Assembly (NCBI GenBank): GCA_036500605.1
Contig: DASYBU010000016.1
Location: forward strand, 62,001-126,000
DNA length: 64,000 bases
From: JAFALK01 sp036500605
Lineage (GTDB): Bacteria > Pseudomonadota > Gammaproteobacteria > Burkholderiales > Burkholderiaceae_C
Direction of reading: 5' to 3'
Shown: piece by piece, positions 26,490-33,790 of the stretch
Layout: the number at the start of each line of letters is the position of its first letter
How positions within the stretch are numbered: the stretch's first letter is position 1
Notes under the pieces: model-generated
What the model was told of the DNA's origin: nothing
Seen by the model: only the letters and a program-made list of their open reading frames with translations
Database searches by the model: none
Program-made: the position numbers and the translations under genes

Positions 26490-27029
26490 ATGGCTACAGA
26501 CATCAGCAAACATTCGATCCCGGGCTCAAGCGCGCTCGCGGCCTTGCAGCGCGCCGGCGTGGACACCGTGGTGACCGTGCCCGACTGGATCCAGCTCGCG
26601 CTGCACGAGCGCCTGAACAAGCAGAGCGAGGGCGGCATCCGCGTGATCCCGTGCTCGAACGAGAACCAGGTCGTGACGGTAGCCGCAGGCCTGACGATCG
26701 GCGGCAAGCGCCCGCTGGTGATGATGCAGAACCAGGGCCTCTACAACTGCTTCAACACGCTGCGCGCGGTGTGCCTGGATGCGCACATCCCGATGGTCTT
26801 CATGGTCGGCCAGTTCGGCCGCGAGTTCGAGAACATCGGCAAGCCCTCGGTCGAATCGAGCCGCAACATGGTGCGATTGGCCGAACCCTTCCTGCACACG
26901 CTCGGCGTCACGTATCACGTGCTGGACAGCGAGGCCGATCTGCCCAGGATCGAGCAGGCGTTTGCGCAGGCGCAGGAGCAGCGCAATGCGGTGGTGCTGC
27001 TGGTCTCGGCGCCGATGGCGTGGCGTTGA
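26490..27029 (+). CDS. thiamine-diphosphate decarboxylase, alpha subunit (ComD/phosphonopyruvate decarboxylase type)
   Basis: 179 residues matching only the N-terminal (pyrimidine-binding) domain of ThDP decarboxylases. The stretch VIPCSNENQVVTVAAGL contains the conserved Glu that activates the cofactor. The ATG at 26490 follows GGAGAA. It pairs with the next gene, which holds the pyrophosphate-binding domain, so together they form one split enzyme. Known relatives act on sulfopyruvate (ComDE) or phosphonopyruvate; other short 2-oxoacids are possible. No coenzyme M, sulfolactate or phosphonate genes are adjacent to decide this. Confidence 0.8.
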   Translation: MATDISKHSIPGSSALAALQRAGVDTVVTVPDWIQLALHERLNKQSEGGIRVIPCSNENQVVTVAAGLTIGGKRPLVMMQNQGLYNCFNTLRAVCLDAHIPMVFMVGQFGREFENIGKPSVESSRNMVRLAEPFLHTLGVTYHVLDSEADLPRIEQAFAQAQEQRNAVVLLVSAPMAWR

Positions 27030-27063
27030 GTTGAGTCGCGCAAGAAGACGAAGGAGCACTGAA

Positions 27064-27780
27064 ATGCCGATGAATATTGTTCAAGCCTGCGGCGTGGTCG
27101 CCAAGGCCAAGGGTCCGGAAGCGGTGATCGTCGCGACCATGCTGTCGATGTTCATCTTCGATCGCATCGAAGGCGCGGATGGCAATGCTGCGGGCGTTCC
27201 GCTGGTGAGCGGCAAGGCCGGCCTGGTGCTGGGCCTGGGCGTGGCCAAGGTCAAGACGCTGCTGAAGTCAGCCCATGCCGAAGCGGCCAAGCGCTCGAGC
27301 ACGCAGCGCATCAACTCGGTGCCGCTGATGGGCGGCGCCTCGGGTCTGGCGCTTGGCATCGCGCTGGCGCAGCCGAGCAAGAAGGTGATCGTGATGGACG
27401 GCGATGCGAGCCTCTTGATGGAGCTGGGCAGCCTGGCCACGGTGGTCTCGCAGAAGCCGCGCAATTTCCTGCATTGCGTGGTCAACAACGGCACGCAGTT
27501 CACGGGCCTGATGAACATGGGCGTCTCGGCGCCCGGCTTCAATTTTGCCAACGTGGCCCGCGCTGCTGGCTATGCGCACGCCGAGCGGATCAGCGATGGC
27601 GCGGAGTGGGCCGAGCGCTTCCCCAAGCTGCTCGCGATGGAGGGCCCGGTGTTCGTGGAGCTGATGGTCGAGCCTGCGCCGCAGCAGACCAAAGACGGCT
27701 TCGTACAGTGGGAACTGCCGGAGAACCAGTACACGCGGATGGGTGACGAGGCGGTGGCGCTGCAGGAGTGGCTGGCCTGA
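27064..27780 (+). CDS. thiamine-diphosphate decarboxylase, beta subunit (ComE type)
   Basis: 238 residues. The ThDP-binding motif begins GDASLLMELGSLATVV and closes with NFLHCVVNN about 30 residues later, as in all ThDP enzymes. The first 65 residues (KGPEAVIVATM..., then a hydrophobic GKAGLVLGLGVAK stretch) are longer than in minimal beta subunits. Start at 27064 follows AAGGAG. It is 34 bp behind the alpha-subunit gene and certainly in the same operon. Cytoplasmic; likely an alpha2beta2-type complex by family analogy. Confidence 0.8.
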   Translation: MPMNIVQACGVVAKAKGPEAVIVATMLSMFIFDRIEGADGNAAGVPLVSGKAGLVLGLGVAKVKTLLKSAHAEAAKRSSTQRINSVPLMGGASGLALGIALAQPSKKVIVMDGDASLLMELGSLATVVSQKPRNFLHCVVNNGTQFTGLMNMGVSAPGFNFANVARAAGYAHAERISDGAEWAERFPKLLAMEGPVFVELMVEPAPQQTKDGFVQWELPENQYTRMGDEAVALQEWLA

Positions 27781-27828
27781 GGCTTTGAGGTCGCAGATCG
27801 CGGCCTCGAAGCTGTGCGGCATCCCCGC

Positions 27829-28014
27829 ATTTATCCTGGACATCCTGTCTATCCATGTTCAAGAAATGCATTTTCTACATGGATGAACAGGATGCACAGG
27901 ATGAATACCAAGTCACACGGCGACCCTGCATTTATCACGTGCATCACGTGCATCCATGTTCACTTGAATGCATTTCTTTAGACATGGATGAACGTGATGC
28001 ACGTGATGAATACA
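27829..28014. repeat. two tandem hairpin repeats with 9-bp-period arms (copy B)
   Basis: The 317-bp gap after the decarboxylase holds two successive hairpins. The first has arms of the ATCCTGT type (stem from about 27830 to 27905) and the second of the ATCACGTGC type (about 27930 to 28012). Each stem is about 30 bp and ends at CCATGT/ACATGG; each loop holds AAATGCATTT or AATGCATTTC. The repeat variant matches between the two arms of each hairpin. The remainder of the gap (28015-28097) contains a short CCAGGCCCAGGCC run and nothing else recognised. Confidence 0.85.
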
Positions 28015-28097
28015 AGACCAGGCCCAGGCCCAGGCCCATGCCCATTTGAGGCATCAATGTGTGATCTTTGAGGTCGCAGACTGCGACCTTGAAGCGC

Positions 28098-28490
28098 TCA
28101 GCCCGCCATCGGCGTGCAAAGCTCCACGAGCGTGCCGTCCGGGCAGCGCACGTAGGACACGATCTGGCCCCAGGGCTTTTGCTGCGGGGCGGCCATTTCA
28201 CTGGCACCGGCGGCGATGGCCTTGGCATGCGCTTCGGGCACGGTGCCGGTCACGAGCGCGATCTCGAAGCCAAGAGGCCGCGGCGAGCTGTCCGCATGAA
28301 CATGGCCGCCGGCGAAGTTCATGTCACCCATCGCGTGGGCCGCGAAAGAGAGCGTTGTCTCTCCGGTGTTGAGCTCGCCGTACATGCCGCTCTCATGCAA
28401 AAAACGGCGCTCCAGGCCGAAGGCCTTTTCAAAGAAGGCCAGCGATTGCGCCACATCGGGCACGTAGACGATCGTGTAGCCGAGTTTCAT
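28098..28490 (-). CDS. VOC/glyoxalase-family protein
   Basis: 130 residues with the paired beta-alpha-beta-beta-beta fold of vicinal-oxygen-chelate proteins: MKLGYTIVYVPDVAQSLAFFEKAFGLE at the start and PWGQIVSYVRCPDGTLVELCTP at the end (only parts quoted). Potential metal residues are few (Glu in VELCTP), so it may be a metal-dependent dioxygenase, an isomerase, or a binding protein. Start at 28490 is the obvious domain start. It is 17 bp downstream of the HHH gene and may be part of the lexA operon. Confidence 0.75.
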   Translation of the reverse strand: MKLGYTIVYVPDVAQSLAFFEKAFGLERRFLHESGMYGELNTGETTLSFAAHAMGDMNFAGGHVHADSSPRPLGFEIALVTGTVPEAHAKAIAAGASEMAAPQQKPWGQIVSYVRCPDGTLVELCTPMAG

Positions 28491-28507
28491 GGCGCTCACC
28501 TGTTCCG

Positions 28508-28798
28508 TTAGTCGATCTGACCATACTGCGCCTTGCGCAGCGGCGTGTATTCCCACCAGGGCCGGGGCGGCGCGCCTTCCATGAAATCGATGGCGGCCAT
28601 GTAGGTGTCGAGCACGCAAGGGTCCTGGCGCTGGCCGCTGAGCTTGCACATGCGCTGGTAGAGCTCGAAGGCGTCACGGCCGCGCAGGTCGGCCGGTTTC
28701 TTCAGGCCGAGGAGGCGGAAGTCCTCGGCCATCGCCTTGCCGATATTGGGTATCTGCTCGAACTTCTCGCATTGATCGCCGTGAGAAGCCTTGGTCAT
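28508..28798 (-). CDS. small helix-hairpin-helix protein (Cdd1-like)
   Basis: 96 residues. The segment FEQIPNIGKAMAEDFRLLG (about 13-31) is a helix-hairpin-helix with a GIG-like turn, then a helical part with two cysteines and PWWEYTPLRKAQ at the end. This matches the Cdd1/pathogenicity-locus family of small HHH proteins whose role is not known; DNA contact is inferred from the motif. It lies 47 bp downstream of lexA on the same strand, so it may be induced with it. Confidence 0.72.
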   Translation of the reverse strand: MTKASHGDQCEKFEQIPNIGKAMAEDFRLLGLKKPADLRGRDAFELYQRMCKLSGQRQDPCVLDTYMAAIDFMEGAPPRPWWEYTPLRKAQYGQID

Positions 28799-28820
28799 GA
28801 TGGGCTCGCTTGACCGTTCG

Positions 28821-28844
28821 TTCGATCGTTTGATCGTTTGATCG
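28821..28844. repeat. three tandem 8-bp units
   Basis: TTCGATCG followed by two copies of TTTGATCG, in the 47-bp gap between lexA and the HHH gene. GATC-rich. Too short to assign a role; may simply be slippage. Confidence 0.6.
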
Positions 28845-28845
28845 A

Positions 28846-29535
28846 TCAGTTGAACTGCTTGCGGATCAGGCCAACCGCCAGACCCTCGATCGCGAAGCTC
28901 TCATCGCCCGACTGCACGACGATGGGCTCGAAATCAGGGTTCTCGGGCAGCAGCTCGATGCCGCCGCCGCGCAGGCGCTGGAAGCGCTTGACGGTGACTT
29001 CTTCGCCGATGCGCGCCACGACGATCTGGCCGTTGCGGGCTTCACGTGTTTGCTTCACGGCAAGCAGATCGCCATCCATGATGCCGATGTCCTTCATGCT
29101 CATGCCCTTGACCTTCAGGAGGAAGTCGGGCATTTCAGCAAACATGCTGGCTTCAACGGTGTAGCTCTGCTCGACATGCTCTTGCGCGAGGATCGGGCTG
29201 CCCGCAGCCACGCGGCCGATCAGCGGCAGGGTGAGTTGAGCAAGACCGGCGAGCGGGAACATCGCTTGGCGTTCTTGACGTTCGCCGCGTGAGCGATTCA
29301 CCTCGCGCAATGTGTCAGACTTCAGGCGGATGCCGCGCGAGGTACCGCCCAGCAGCTCGATCACGCCCTTGCGGGCCAGGGCCTGCAGATGTTCTTCGGC
29401 GGCATTGGCGGATTTGAAACCGAGCTCGGCGGCGATTTCGGCGCGGGTGGGCGGGCTGCCGGTCTGCTCGATGGCTTCGCGCACCAGATCGAAGATCTGC
29501 TGCTGGCGGGCGGTGAGTTTTGGCGTGTCGTCCAT
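28846..29535 (-). CDS. lexA: LexA repressor of the SOS response
   Basis: 229 residues. The N-terminal winged helix reads LTARQQQIFDLVREAIEQ, then SPPTRAEIAAELGFKSANAAEEHL. The autocleavage bond is Ala111-Gly112 in RVAAGSPI, with the catalytic pair Ser146 (KGMSMKD) and Lys183 (EVTVKR), exactly 37 residues apart as in E. coli. A 20-residue linker with RSRGERQERQ is longer than in E. coli. Start at 29535 begins the DNA-binding domain. Two candidate SOS boxes lie in the gap to the divergent asparaginase gene. The HHH and VOC genes follow closely on the same strand. Confidence 0.95.
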   Translation of the reverse strand: MDDTPKLTARQQQIFDLVREAIEQTGSPPTRAEIAAELGFKSANAAEEHLQALARKGVIELLGGTSRGIRLKSDTLREVNRSRGERQERQAMFPLAGLAQLTLPLIGRVAAGSPILAQEHVEQSYTVEASMFAEMPDFLLKVKGMSMKDIGIMDGDLLAVKQTREARNGQIVVARIGEEVTVKRFQRLRGGGIELLPENPDFEPIVVQSGDESFAIEGLAVGLIRKQFN

Positions 29536-29569
29536 GAAGTCTCCCGGCAATGAGCGCTGGCTGTGATGC

Positions 29570-29585
29570 CTGAGTATATATCCAG
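29570..29585. promoter_or_regulatory. SOS box 1 upstream of lexA
   Basis: CTG-AGTATATATC-CAG, matching the LexA consensus spacing CTG-N10-CAG with an AT-rich alternating centre. It lies 35 bp upstream of the lexA start, as expected for autorepression. Confidence 0.8.
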
Positions 29586-29588
29586 TAA

Positions 29589-29604
29589 CTGTTGATTGAT
29601 CCAG
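29589..29604. promoter_or_regulatory. SOS box 2, abutting the asparaginase start
   Basis: CTG-TTGATTGATC-CAG, again CTG-N10-CAG. It is three bases from box 1 and ends one base before the asparaginase ATG, so LexA bound here would cover that gene's start region as well as the lexA promoter. The centre is less regular than in box 1. Confidence 0.6.
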
Positions 29605-29605
29605 T

Positions 29606-30541
29606 ATGTCGACCAAAGAACAACTCGTCGTGATCCTCGGCACCGGCGGCACGATTGCTGGCCGCGCCGCCCAGGCCAGCGACAACGTCGGTTACACCGC
29701 CGCTTGCTTAAGCGTGGCGCAATTGCTGGAGGCCGTACCGGCGCTCGGCGCTCGCAATATCGAGGCGCACCAGGTGGCGCAGCTCGACAGCAAGGACATG
29801 GACTTCGCGACCTGGCAGGCGCTGGCACGCGCGGTCGACGCGCAATTGCAGCGGCCCGAAGTGGCGGGCGTGGTGATCACGCATGGCACCGACACGCTCG
29901 AAGAAACTGCGTATTTCCTGCAGCGCGTGCTCGCACCGAAGAAGCCCGTGGTGCTGACCGCGGCGATGCGTCCGGCCACGGCGCTGATGGCCGACGGGCC
30001 GCAGAACCTGCTCGATGCCGTGTCAGTCGCGTCTGATCGTTATGCCTCCGGCGTGCTGCTGGCCTTTGCCGGCAGCATCCATTCGGCCGTGCAGGTGCGC
30101 AAGGTGCACAGCTATCGCGTTGATGCGTTCGCGTCGACCGAAGGCGCGCGCTTGGGTGTGGTGGAGGAGGGCGCGGTGCGCTGGTTACTGCGAAGTGCCT
30201 TGCCGCTGGAAGCGCTTGGCCTCGATCGCGTCGCGCGAGCGGCTGATGCGTGGCCGCGTGTGCAGATCGTGATGAACCATGTGGGCGCCGATGGCTCGAT
30301 CGTGCGCGCGCTGCTCGCGCAGGGCGTCGAGGGCATCGTTGTGGCGGGTACGGGGAATGGCACGCTGTCGAATTCCCTTGAGGTCGCCCTGCGGGAGGCT
30401 CAGGGGCGGGGCGTGCGTGTGTTGCGCAGCACTCGTTGCGATGCGGGGCCGGTGATCCACATGGAAGGCGCCCTGCCTTCAGCCGGGAGCTTGAGCCCGG
30501 TGAAGGCCAGGGTCGAACTGTTGCTTGGCCTGCTGGCTTAG
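29606..30541 (+). CDS. L-asparaginase
   Basis: 311 residues, no signal peptide, so cytoplasmic. Both family motifs are present: LGTGGTIAG with nucleophile Thr16, and THGTDTLEETAYFL with Thr95 and Asp96. It hydrolyses asparagine to aspartate and ammonia. There is no Shine-Dalgarno sequence: the bases before the ATG are the second SOS box, so translation may be leaderless or weak. It is divergent from lexA with only 70 bp between the starts. Type I and type II enzymes are not separable with certainty here, so no symbol is given. Confidence 0.92.
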   Translation: MSTKEQLVVILGTGGTIAGRAAQASDNVGYTAACLSVAQLLEAVPALGARNIEAHQVAQLDSKDMDFATWQALARAVDAQLQRPEVAGVVITHGTDTLEETAYFLQRVLAPKKPVVLTAAMRPATALMADGPQNLLDAVSVASDRYASGVLLAFAGSIHSAVQVRKVHSYRVDAFASTEGARLGVVEEGAVRWLLRSALPLEALGLDRVARAADAWPRVQIVMNHVGADGSIVRALLAQGVEGIVVAGTGNGTLSNSLEVALREAQGRGVRVLRSTRCDAGPVIHMEGALPSAGSLSPVKARVELLLGLLA

Positions 30542-30567
30542 TTGGATCAATTCAATACAGGTTTGAA

Positions 30568-30642
30568 CATGGATGGACAGGATGGACAGGATGAATGCAA
30601 TTCAGCCCTGTATTTATCCTGTGCATCCTGTGCATCCATGTA
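30568..30642. repeat. hairpin repeat with 9-bp-period arms (copy C, inverted order)
   Basis: In the 111-bp gap between the asparaginase gene and ohr. Left arm ACATGGATGGACAGGAT and a further GGACAGGATGAAT; right arm ATTTATCCTGTGCATCC and GTGCATCCATGT. Only the ATCCTGT arm type is present. The arms are in the opposite order to copy B, so the loop here is the 16-base GCAATTCAGCCCTGT region instead of the ATGCATT spacer. Since asparaginase and ohr converge here, it could also end both transcripts. Confidence 0.85.
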
Positions 30643-30652
30643 GAAAACTGAC

Positions 30653-31075
30653 TTAGACGATATCGAGCGTCACATCGATATTGCCGCGCGTCGCGTTCGA
30701 GTACGGGCAGACGATGTGCGCCGCATTGACCACCTCTTCAACGGTCTCGCGCGCCACGCCCGGCACGTTGATGTGCAGCGTGACCTGGATGCCGAAGCCG
30801 GTCGGGATCGGGCCGATGCCGACGTCTGCGGTGATCGAGGTTTCAGCCGGCAACGCAACCTTCTTCTGGCCGGCGACGAATTTCATCGCGCCGATGAAGC
30901 AGGCCGAGTAACCCATCGCGAACAGCTGTTCGGGGTTGGTGCCGCCGCCGTTGCCGCCCATTTCCTTGGGCAGGGCGAGCTTGACCGAGATCTGGCCGTC
31001 GCTGGTGGAGGAGGTGCCGTCGCGGCCGCCGGTGGAGGTGGCGTGCGCGGTGTAGACGACTTTATCGAGTGCCAT
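30653..31075 (-). CDS. ohr: organic hydroperoxide resistance protein (Ohr, OsmC fold)
   Basis: 140 residues. The two redox cysteines are Cys59 in GYSACFIGAM and Cys123 in HIVCPYSNATRGN; Glu49 in NPEQLF is also conserved. It reduces organic and lipid hydroperoxides using lipoyl-thiol donors. The ATG at 31075 follows AAGGA; an upstream in-frame ATG adds five residues and is less likely. It is 11 bp downstream of ohrR on the same strand, an ohrR-ohr operon. Confidence 0.94.
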   Translation of the reverse strand: MALDKVVYTAHATSTGGRDGTSSTSDGQISVKLALPKEMGGNGGGTNPEQLFAMGYSACFIGAMKFVAGQKKVALPAETSITADVGIGPIPTGFGIQVTLHINVPGVARETVEEVVNAAHIVCPYSNATRGNIDVTLDIV

Positions 31076-31086
31076 GATGAATCCTT

Positions 31087-31596
31087 TCAAGGGGTGGTTT
31101 CGGCGAGGGAAATGGCCTTGCCCAGCTGCGACCGCAGCTCGTGCAAACGCCGGGTGAGGGAACTGATTTCTTCGAGCGAGCAGGCAGCCGCGCAGCCCAG
31201 CTCCGGTGGGATGTTGTGGGCGAGCTTCTTGAGGCTACGGCCGCTTTTCGTCAGGGAGATGTCGACGCGGCGCTCATCGTCTTGGGCGCGGCGGCGTTCT
31301 ATGAATGTGGCCGCTTCCAGGCGCTTGAGCAACGGCGTGAGCGTGCCCGAGTCGAGCGAAAGCCTTTGGCCCAAAGTGGAGACGCTGATACCGTCTGTTT
31401 CCCAAAGCACCAACATCACCAGATACTGCGGGTATGTCAGGCCCAAGGGCGCCAGCAGCGGCTTGTAGATCTTGGTCATCGCCAGCGAGCTCGAGTACAG
31501 CGCGAAGCAGAGCTGGTTGTCGAGCTTGAGCCATTCGTCAGCGCTTGCGGCAGAGGCTGCAGAGGCTGCGGTGGAAGGTGCTTGGCGGCGTGTCAT
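31087..31596 (-). CDS. ohrR: MarR-family peroxide sensor OhrR
   Basis: 169 residues. The sensing cysteine is Cys30 in LDNQLCFALYS. A pair, Cys135 and Cys139 (LGCAAACSLEE), suggests a two-cysteine sensor of the Xanthomonas type. The winged helix reads GISVSTLGQRLSLDSGTLTPLLKRLE. It represses ohr until oxidised. An Ala/Ser-rich stretch (SAASAASAAS-like) precedes the core. The likely operator is the palindrome at 31614. An upstream ATG would add seven residues. Confidence 0.92.
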   Translation of the reverse strand: MTRRQAPSTAASAASAASADEWLKLDNQLCFALYSSSLAMTKIYKPLLAPLGLTYPQYLVMLVLWETDGISVSTLGQRLSLDSGTLTPLLKRLEAATFIERRRAQDDERRVDISLTKSGRSLKKLAHNIPPELGCAAACSLEEISSLTRRLHELRSQLGKAISLAETTP

Positions 31597-31613
31597 GGTT
31601 GATAATGTAGATC

Positions 31614-31626
31614 GCAATTAAATTGC
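31614..31626. promoter_or_regulatory. OhrR-type operator
   Basis: GCAATTAAATTGC, an inverted repeat with CAATT/AATTG halves as in known OhrR boxes. It sits 18 bp upstream of the ohrR start in the 75-bp gap shared with the divergent DUF1304 gene, so the same protein could control both. The surrounding sequence is the most AT-rich in the area. Confidence 0.75.
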
Positions 31627-31671
31627 ACACAATCTAAATGGTTATTCAATGATTATTCGCCTGGAGATCCG

Positions 31672-32022
31672 ATGATCGTTCTTGCCCAAGTCCTCGTGGC
31701 CCTCGTGGCCTTGTTGCATGTCTACTTCCTGGTCCTGGAGATGTTCCTCTGGACCAGCCCGAAAGGCCGCAAGGTCTTCGGCACCACGCCCGAATTCGCT
31801 GAGGCGAGCAAGGTGCTGGCGGCCAACCAGGGGCTCTACAACGGCTTCCTCGCGGCCGGTCTGGTTTGGGGGCTCATCCGCGGCGATGGGGCCACGCAGC
31901 TGTTCTTCCTGGGCTGCGTGGTGGTGGCGGGCTTGTATGGCGCGGCGACCGCAAGCCGCAAGATTCTGTTCATTCAGGCATTGCCCGCCGCTCTGGGAGT
32001 GATGGCCATCTTGACGAGCTGA
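31672..32022 (+). CDS. DUF1304 small membrane protein
   Basis: 116 residues with four predicted membrane helices, at about 3-21, 48-66, 71-88 and 96-113. The segment FLWTSPKGRKVFGTTPEFA after helix 1 and NQGLYNGFLAAGLVWGL are characteristic of DUF1304. Function unknown. GGAG precedes the ATG. It is divergent from ohrR across the OhrR operator, which suggests peroxide-linked control. Confidence 0.85.
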   Translation: MIVLAQVLVALVALLHVYFLVLEMFLWTSPKGRKVFGTTPEFAEASKVLAANQGLYNGFLAAGLVWGLIRGDGATQLFFLGCVVVAGLYGAATASRKILFIQALPAALGVMAILTS

Positions 32023-32040
32023 ATGTGCTTGCGCCGAGCG

Positions 32041-33042
32041 CTAAGCGCCCTCGGTCACCACCAGGAGAACACGGCTGCCCGCATGGAGGGAATGCGTCCT
32101 GCGCAGCTCAGCATCGCGGGCGACGCGCAAGAGTCCTGCCAGCCCGGCCGCGCCGGAAGGCGTGCTGTGCAGCCCGGCGATTTCACGCAGCACGCCAACG
32201 GCCTGCAACAGTTGGGCCTCGCTGACGACGACGGACTGCGCCTGCTGCTGCAGCAGAACGGCCAATGCCGGCGCCGAGGCGAGGCCGCACGACAGCATCT
32301 CGGCCACGCTGTGCAGATCGCCTGGAACCTGCACGGGATGCCCGGCCGCCAAGGCCCGCGCCACGCAGTCCGCGCTCTCGGGCTCGACCACGAGCAACTG
32401 CGCCGCTTGGGGCGAACGCGTGCACAGGCCCTCGGCCAAGGAGGCGGCCAAGCCGCCAACACCGGCCTGGATGAACAGATGGCTGAGCGGCCCGAGCTGG
32501 CGCTCATTCAGCTGAGCAAGGATCTCTTCGCTCATCAAGGCATAGCCCGCCATCACGTCGCGCACGCGAGGATCGTGCAGGTTCTCGCTGGTGTCGGGGA
32601 TCAGCAGACCGAGTCCCTGGGCCGCAGCCGCCGCAGCGCTGAGAACCGCATCGTCGTAGCTGCCGTCGATGCTGATCACGGTGCCGCCAGCGGCTTCAAT
32701 CCTGGCCGCACGATGAGCGCTCGCGCCGCGAGGCAGGTAGATGCGAGCGCCTGTTCCGGCGATGCGTGCGGCCGTGGCGACGGCGAGGCCGTGATTGCCG
32801 TCGCTGGCGCAGATCAGATCGGGCAGATCCGGGCCGGCCATGTCCAAGGCGCGAAGGCCCGCAAACACGCCGCCCAGCATCTTGAAATTGCCCAGCGGCC
32901 GATCCGCTTCAACCTTGATCAGCACGCTCGCGACGCCGGCCGCGGCGGCCAGGTCGGGCAGCTCCAGCAGACGCGTGGGCGCGGGCAAAGCGGGGGCGCA
33001 CAGACGGCGCAAGATTTCATGGGGCGTAACGGGCATTGGCAT
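32041..33042 (-). CDS. PLP-dependent ammonia-lyase-like enzyme (diaminopropionate ammonia-lyase / threonine dehydratase fold)
   Basis: 333 residues in the fold-type II PLP family. The Schiff-base lysine is in RPLGNFKMLGG (near residue 50) and the phosphate-side SDGNHG motif follows at about 83. Between them and after, GARIYLPRGAS and FIQAGVGGLA match diaminopropionate ammonia-lyase and catabolic threonine dehydratase. It likely eliminates ammonia from a small amino acid. A GTG two codons upstream (33048) is also possible. The Lrp-type regulator gene lies 98 bp upstream on the same strand and may control it. Confidence 0.75.
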   Translation of the reverse strand: MPMPVTPHEILRRLCAPALPAPTRLLELPDLAAAAGVASVLIKVEADRPLGNFKMLGGVFAGLRALDMAGPDLPDLICASDGNHGLAVATAARIAGTGARIYLPRGASAHRAARIEAAGGTVISIDGSYDDAVLSAAAAAAQGLGLLIPDTSENLHDPRVRDVMAGYALMSEEILAQLNERQLGPLSHLFIQAGVGGLAASLAEGLCTRSPQAAQLLVVEPESADCVARALAAGHPVQVPGDLHSVAEMLSCGLASAPALAVLLQQQAQSVVVSEAQLLQAVGVLREIAGLHSTPSGAAGLAGLLRVARDAELRRTHSLHAGSRVLLVVTEGA

Positions 33043-33140
33043 GGACACAGTTTGCTACCCAGGCCTTGCCGGCTGACGGCGCAATGCGACACGTGATCGC
33101 CGCCGCCCCGCGTTTCAACGCTCTTGCGCGCGGGCTCGAC

Positions 33141-33620
33141 TCACACCGTCGGCGCGTCCAATTGCAGCGGAATGTGCAGGCCGCGCTTGACCACGCTCAG
33201 CGAGACCGCGGTCGTGAAGCGGCTCACATTGGGGTTGTCGATAATCATGCCGGACATCAGCGCGTCGTAGGTCTCCGTGTCCGGTGCCGTCACGACAAGA
33301 ACGAAGTCGGCATCGCCGGTGACGTAGAACGCCTGCTGCACATGCTCTTGCTGGACCAGCCATTTCCTGAACTGCGCCAGCAGCTCGGGGCGTTCGCGTT
33401 CCACGCGCACCTGCACCACGAAGGTGGTGTAGCGGCCCACGCGATCGGGCTCGACGATCGCCACATCGCGCTGGATCACGCCGGCTTCACGCAATCGACG
33501 GATGCGCCGCTGGATGGCCGATGGTGACAGCGGCACGGTTTCGGCCATCTGCTCCGCGGTCTGCCCCGCGTCCTGCTGCAAGAGGTTCAAGAGCTGGCGG
33601 TCAAATCGATCAAGTTCCAT
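33141..33620 (-). CDS. Lrp/AsnC-family regulator
   Basis: 159 residues. The helix-turn-helix spans LDRFDRQLLNLLQQ to LSPSAIQRRIRRLREAGVI, followed by the RAM ligand domain with VQVRVERERPE and YVTGDADFVLVV. Such regulators sense amino acids and often control the adjacent amino-acid gene, here the PLP enzyme. Start at 33620 begins the HTH; the open frame upstream has no family features. Confidence 0.9.
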   Translation of the reverse strand: MELDRFDRQLLNLLQQDAGQTAEQMAETVPLSPSAIQRRIRRLREAGVIQRDVAIVEPDRVGRYTTFVVQVRVERERPELLAQFRKWLVQQEHVQQAFYVTGDADFVLVVTAPDTETYDALMSGMIIDNPNVSRFTTAVSLSVVKRGLHIPLQLDAPTV

Positions 33621-33790
33621 GACGAATGATTGGAGCGGTTCTTTGCGCTGAAAAACGGCGTTAGGGCGCTCATCATCGCAGCGAAACGGCACAGCAGCGC
33701 TTCTAGGATGAAGGCCCTTACGCGCCTTCAAGCGCCTCACACGGCATCGCGCGCCTTCCCTGCAAGCCTTTCAATTCCTGGAGTTTCATC

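Noticed and set aside
24838..27780. Halogenated natural-product cluster from the halogenase-like and decarboxylase genes
   Set aside because: No synthase, tailoring or export genes are nearby, and halogenase-like genes beside TonB-dependent receptors are common in sugar loci.
27829..28014. CRISPR-like array
   Set aside because: Repeats are 9-bp units forming hairpins with no unique spacers of 30-40 bp, and no cas genes are present.
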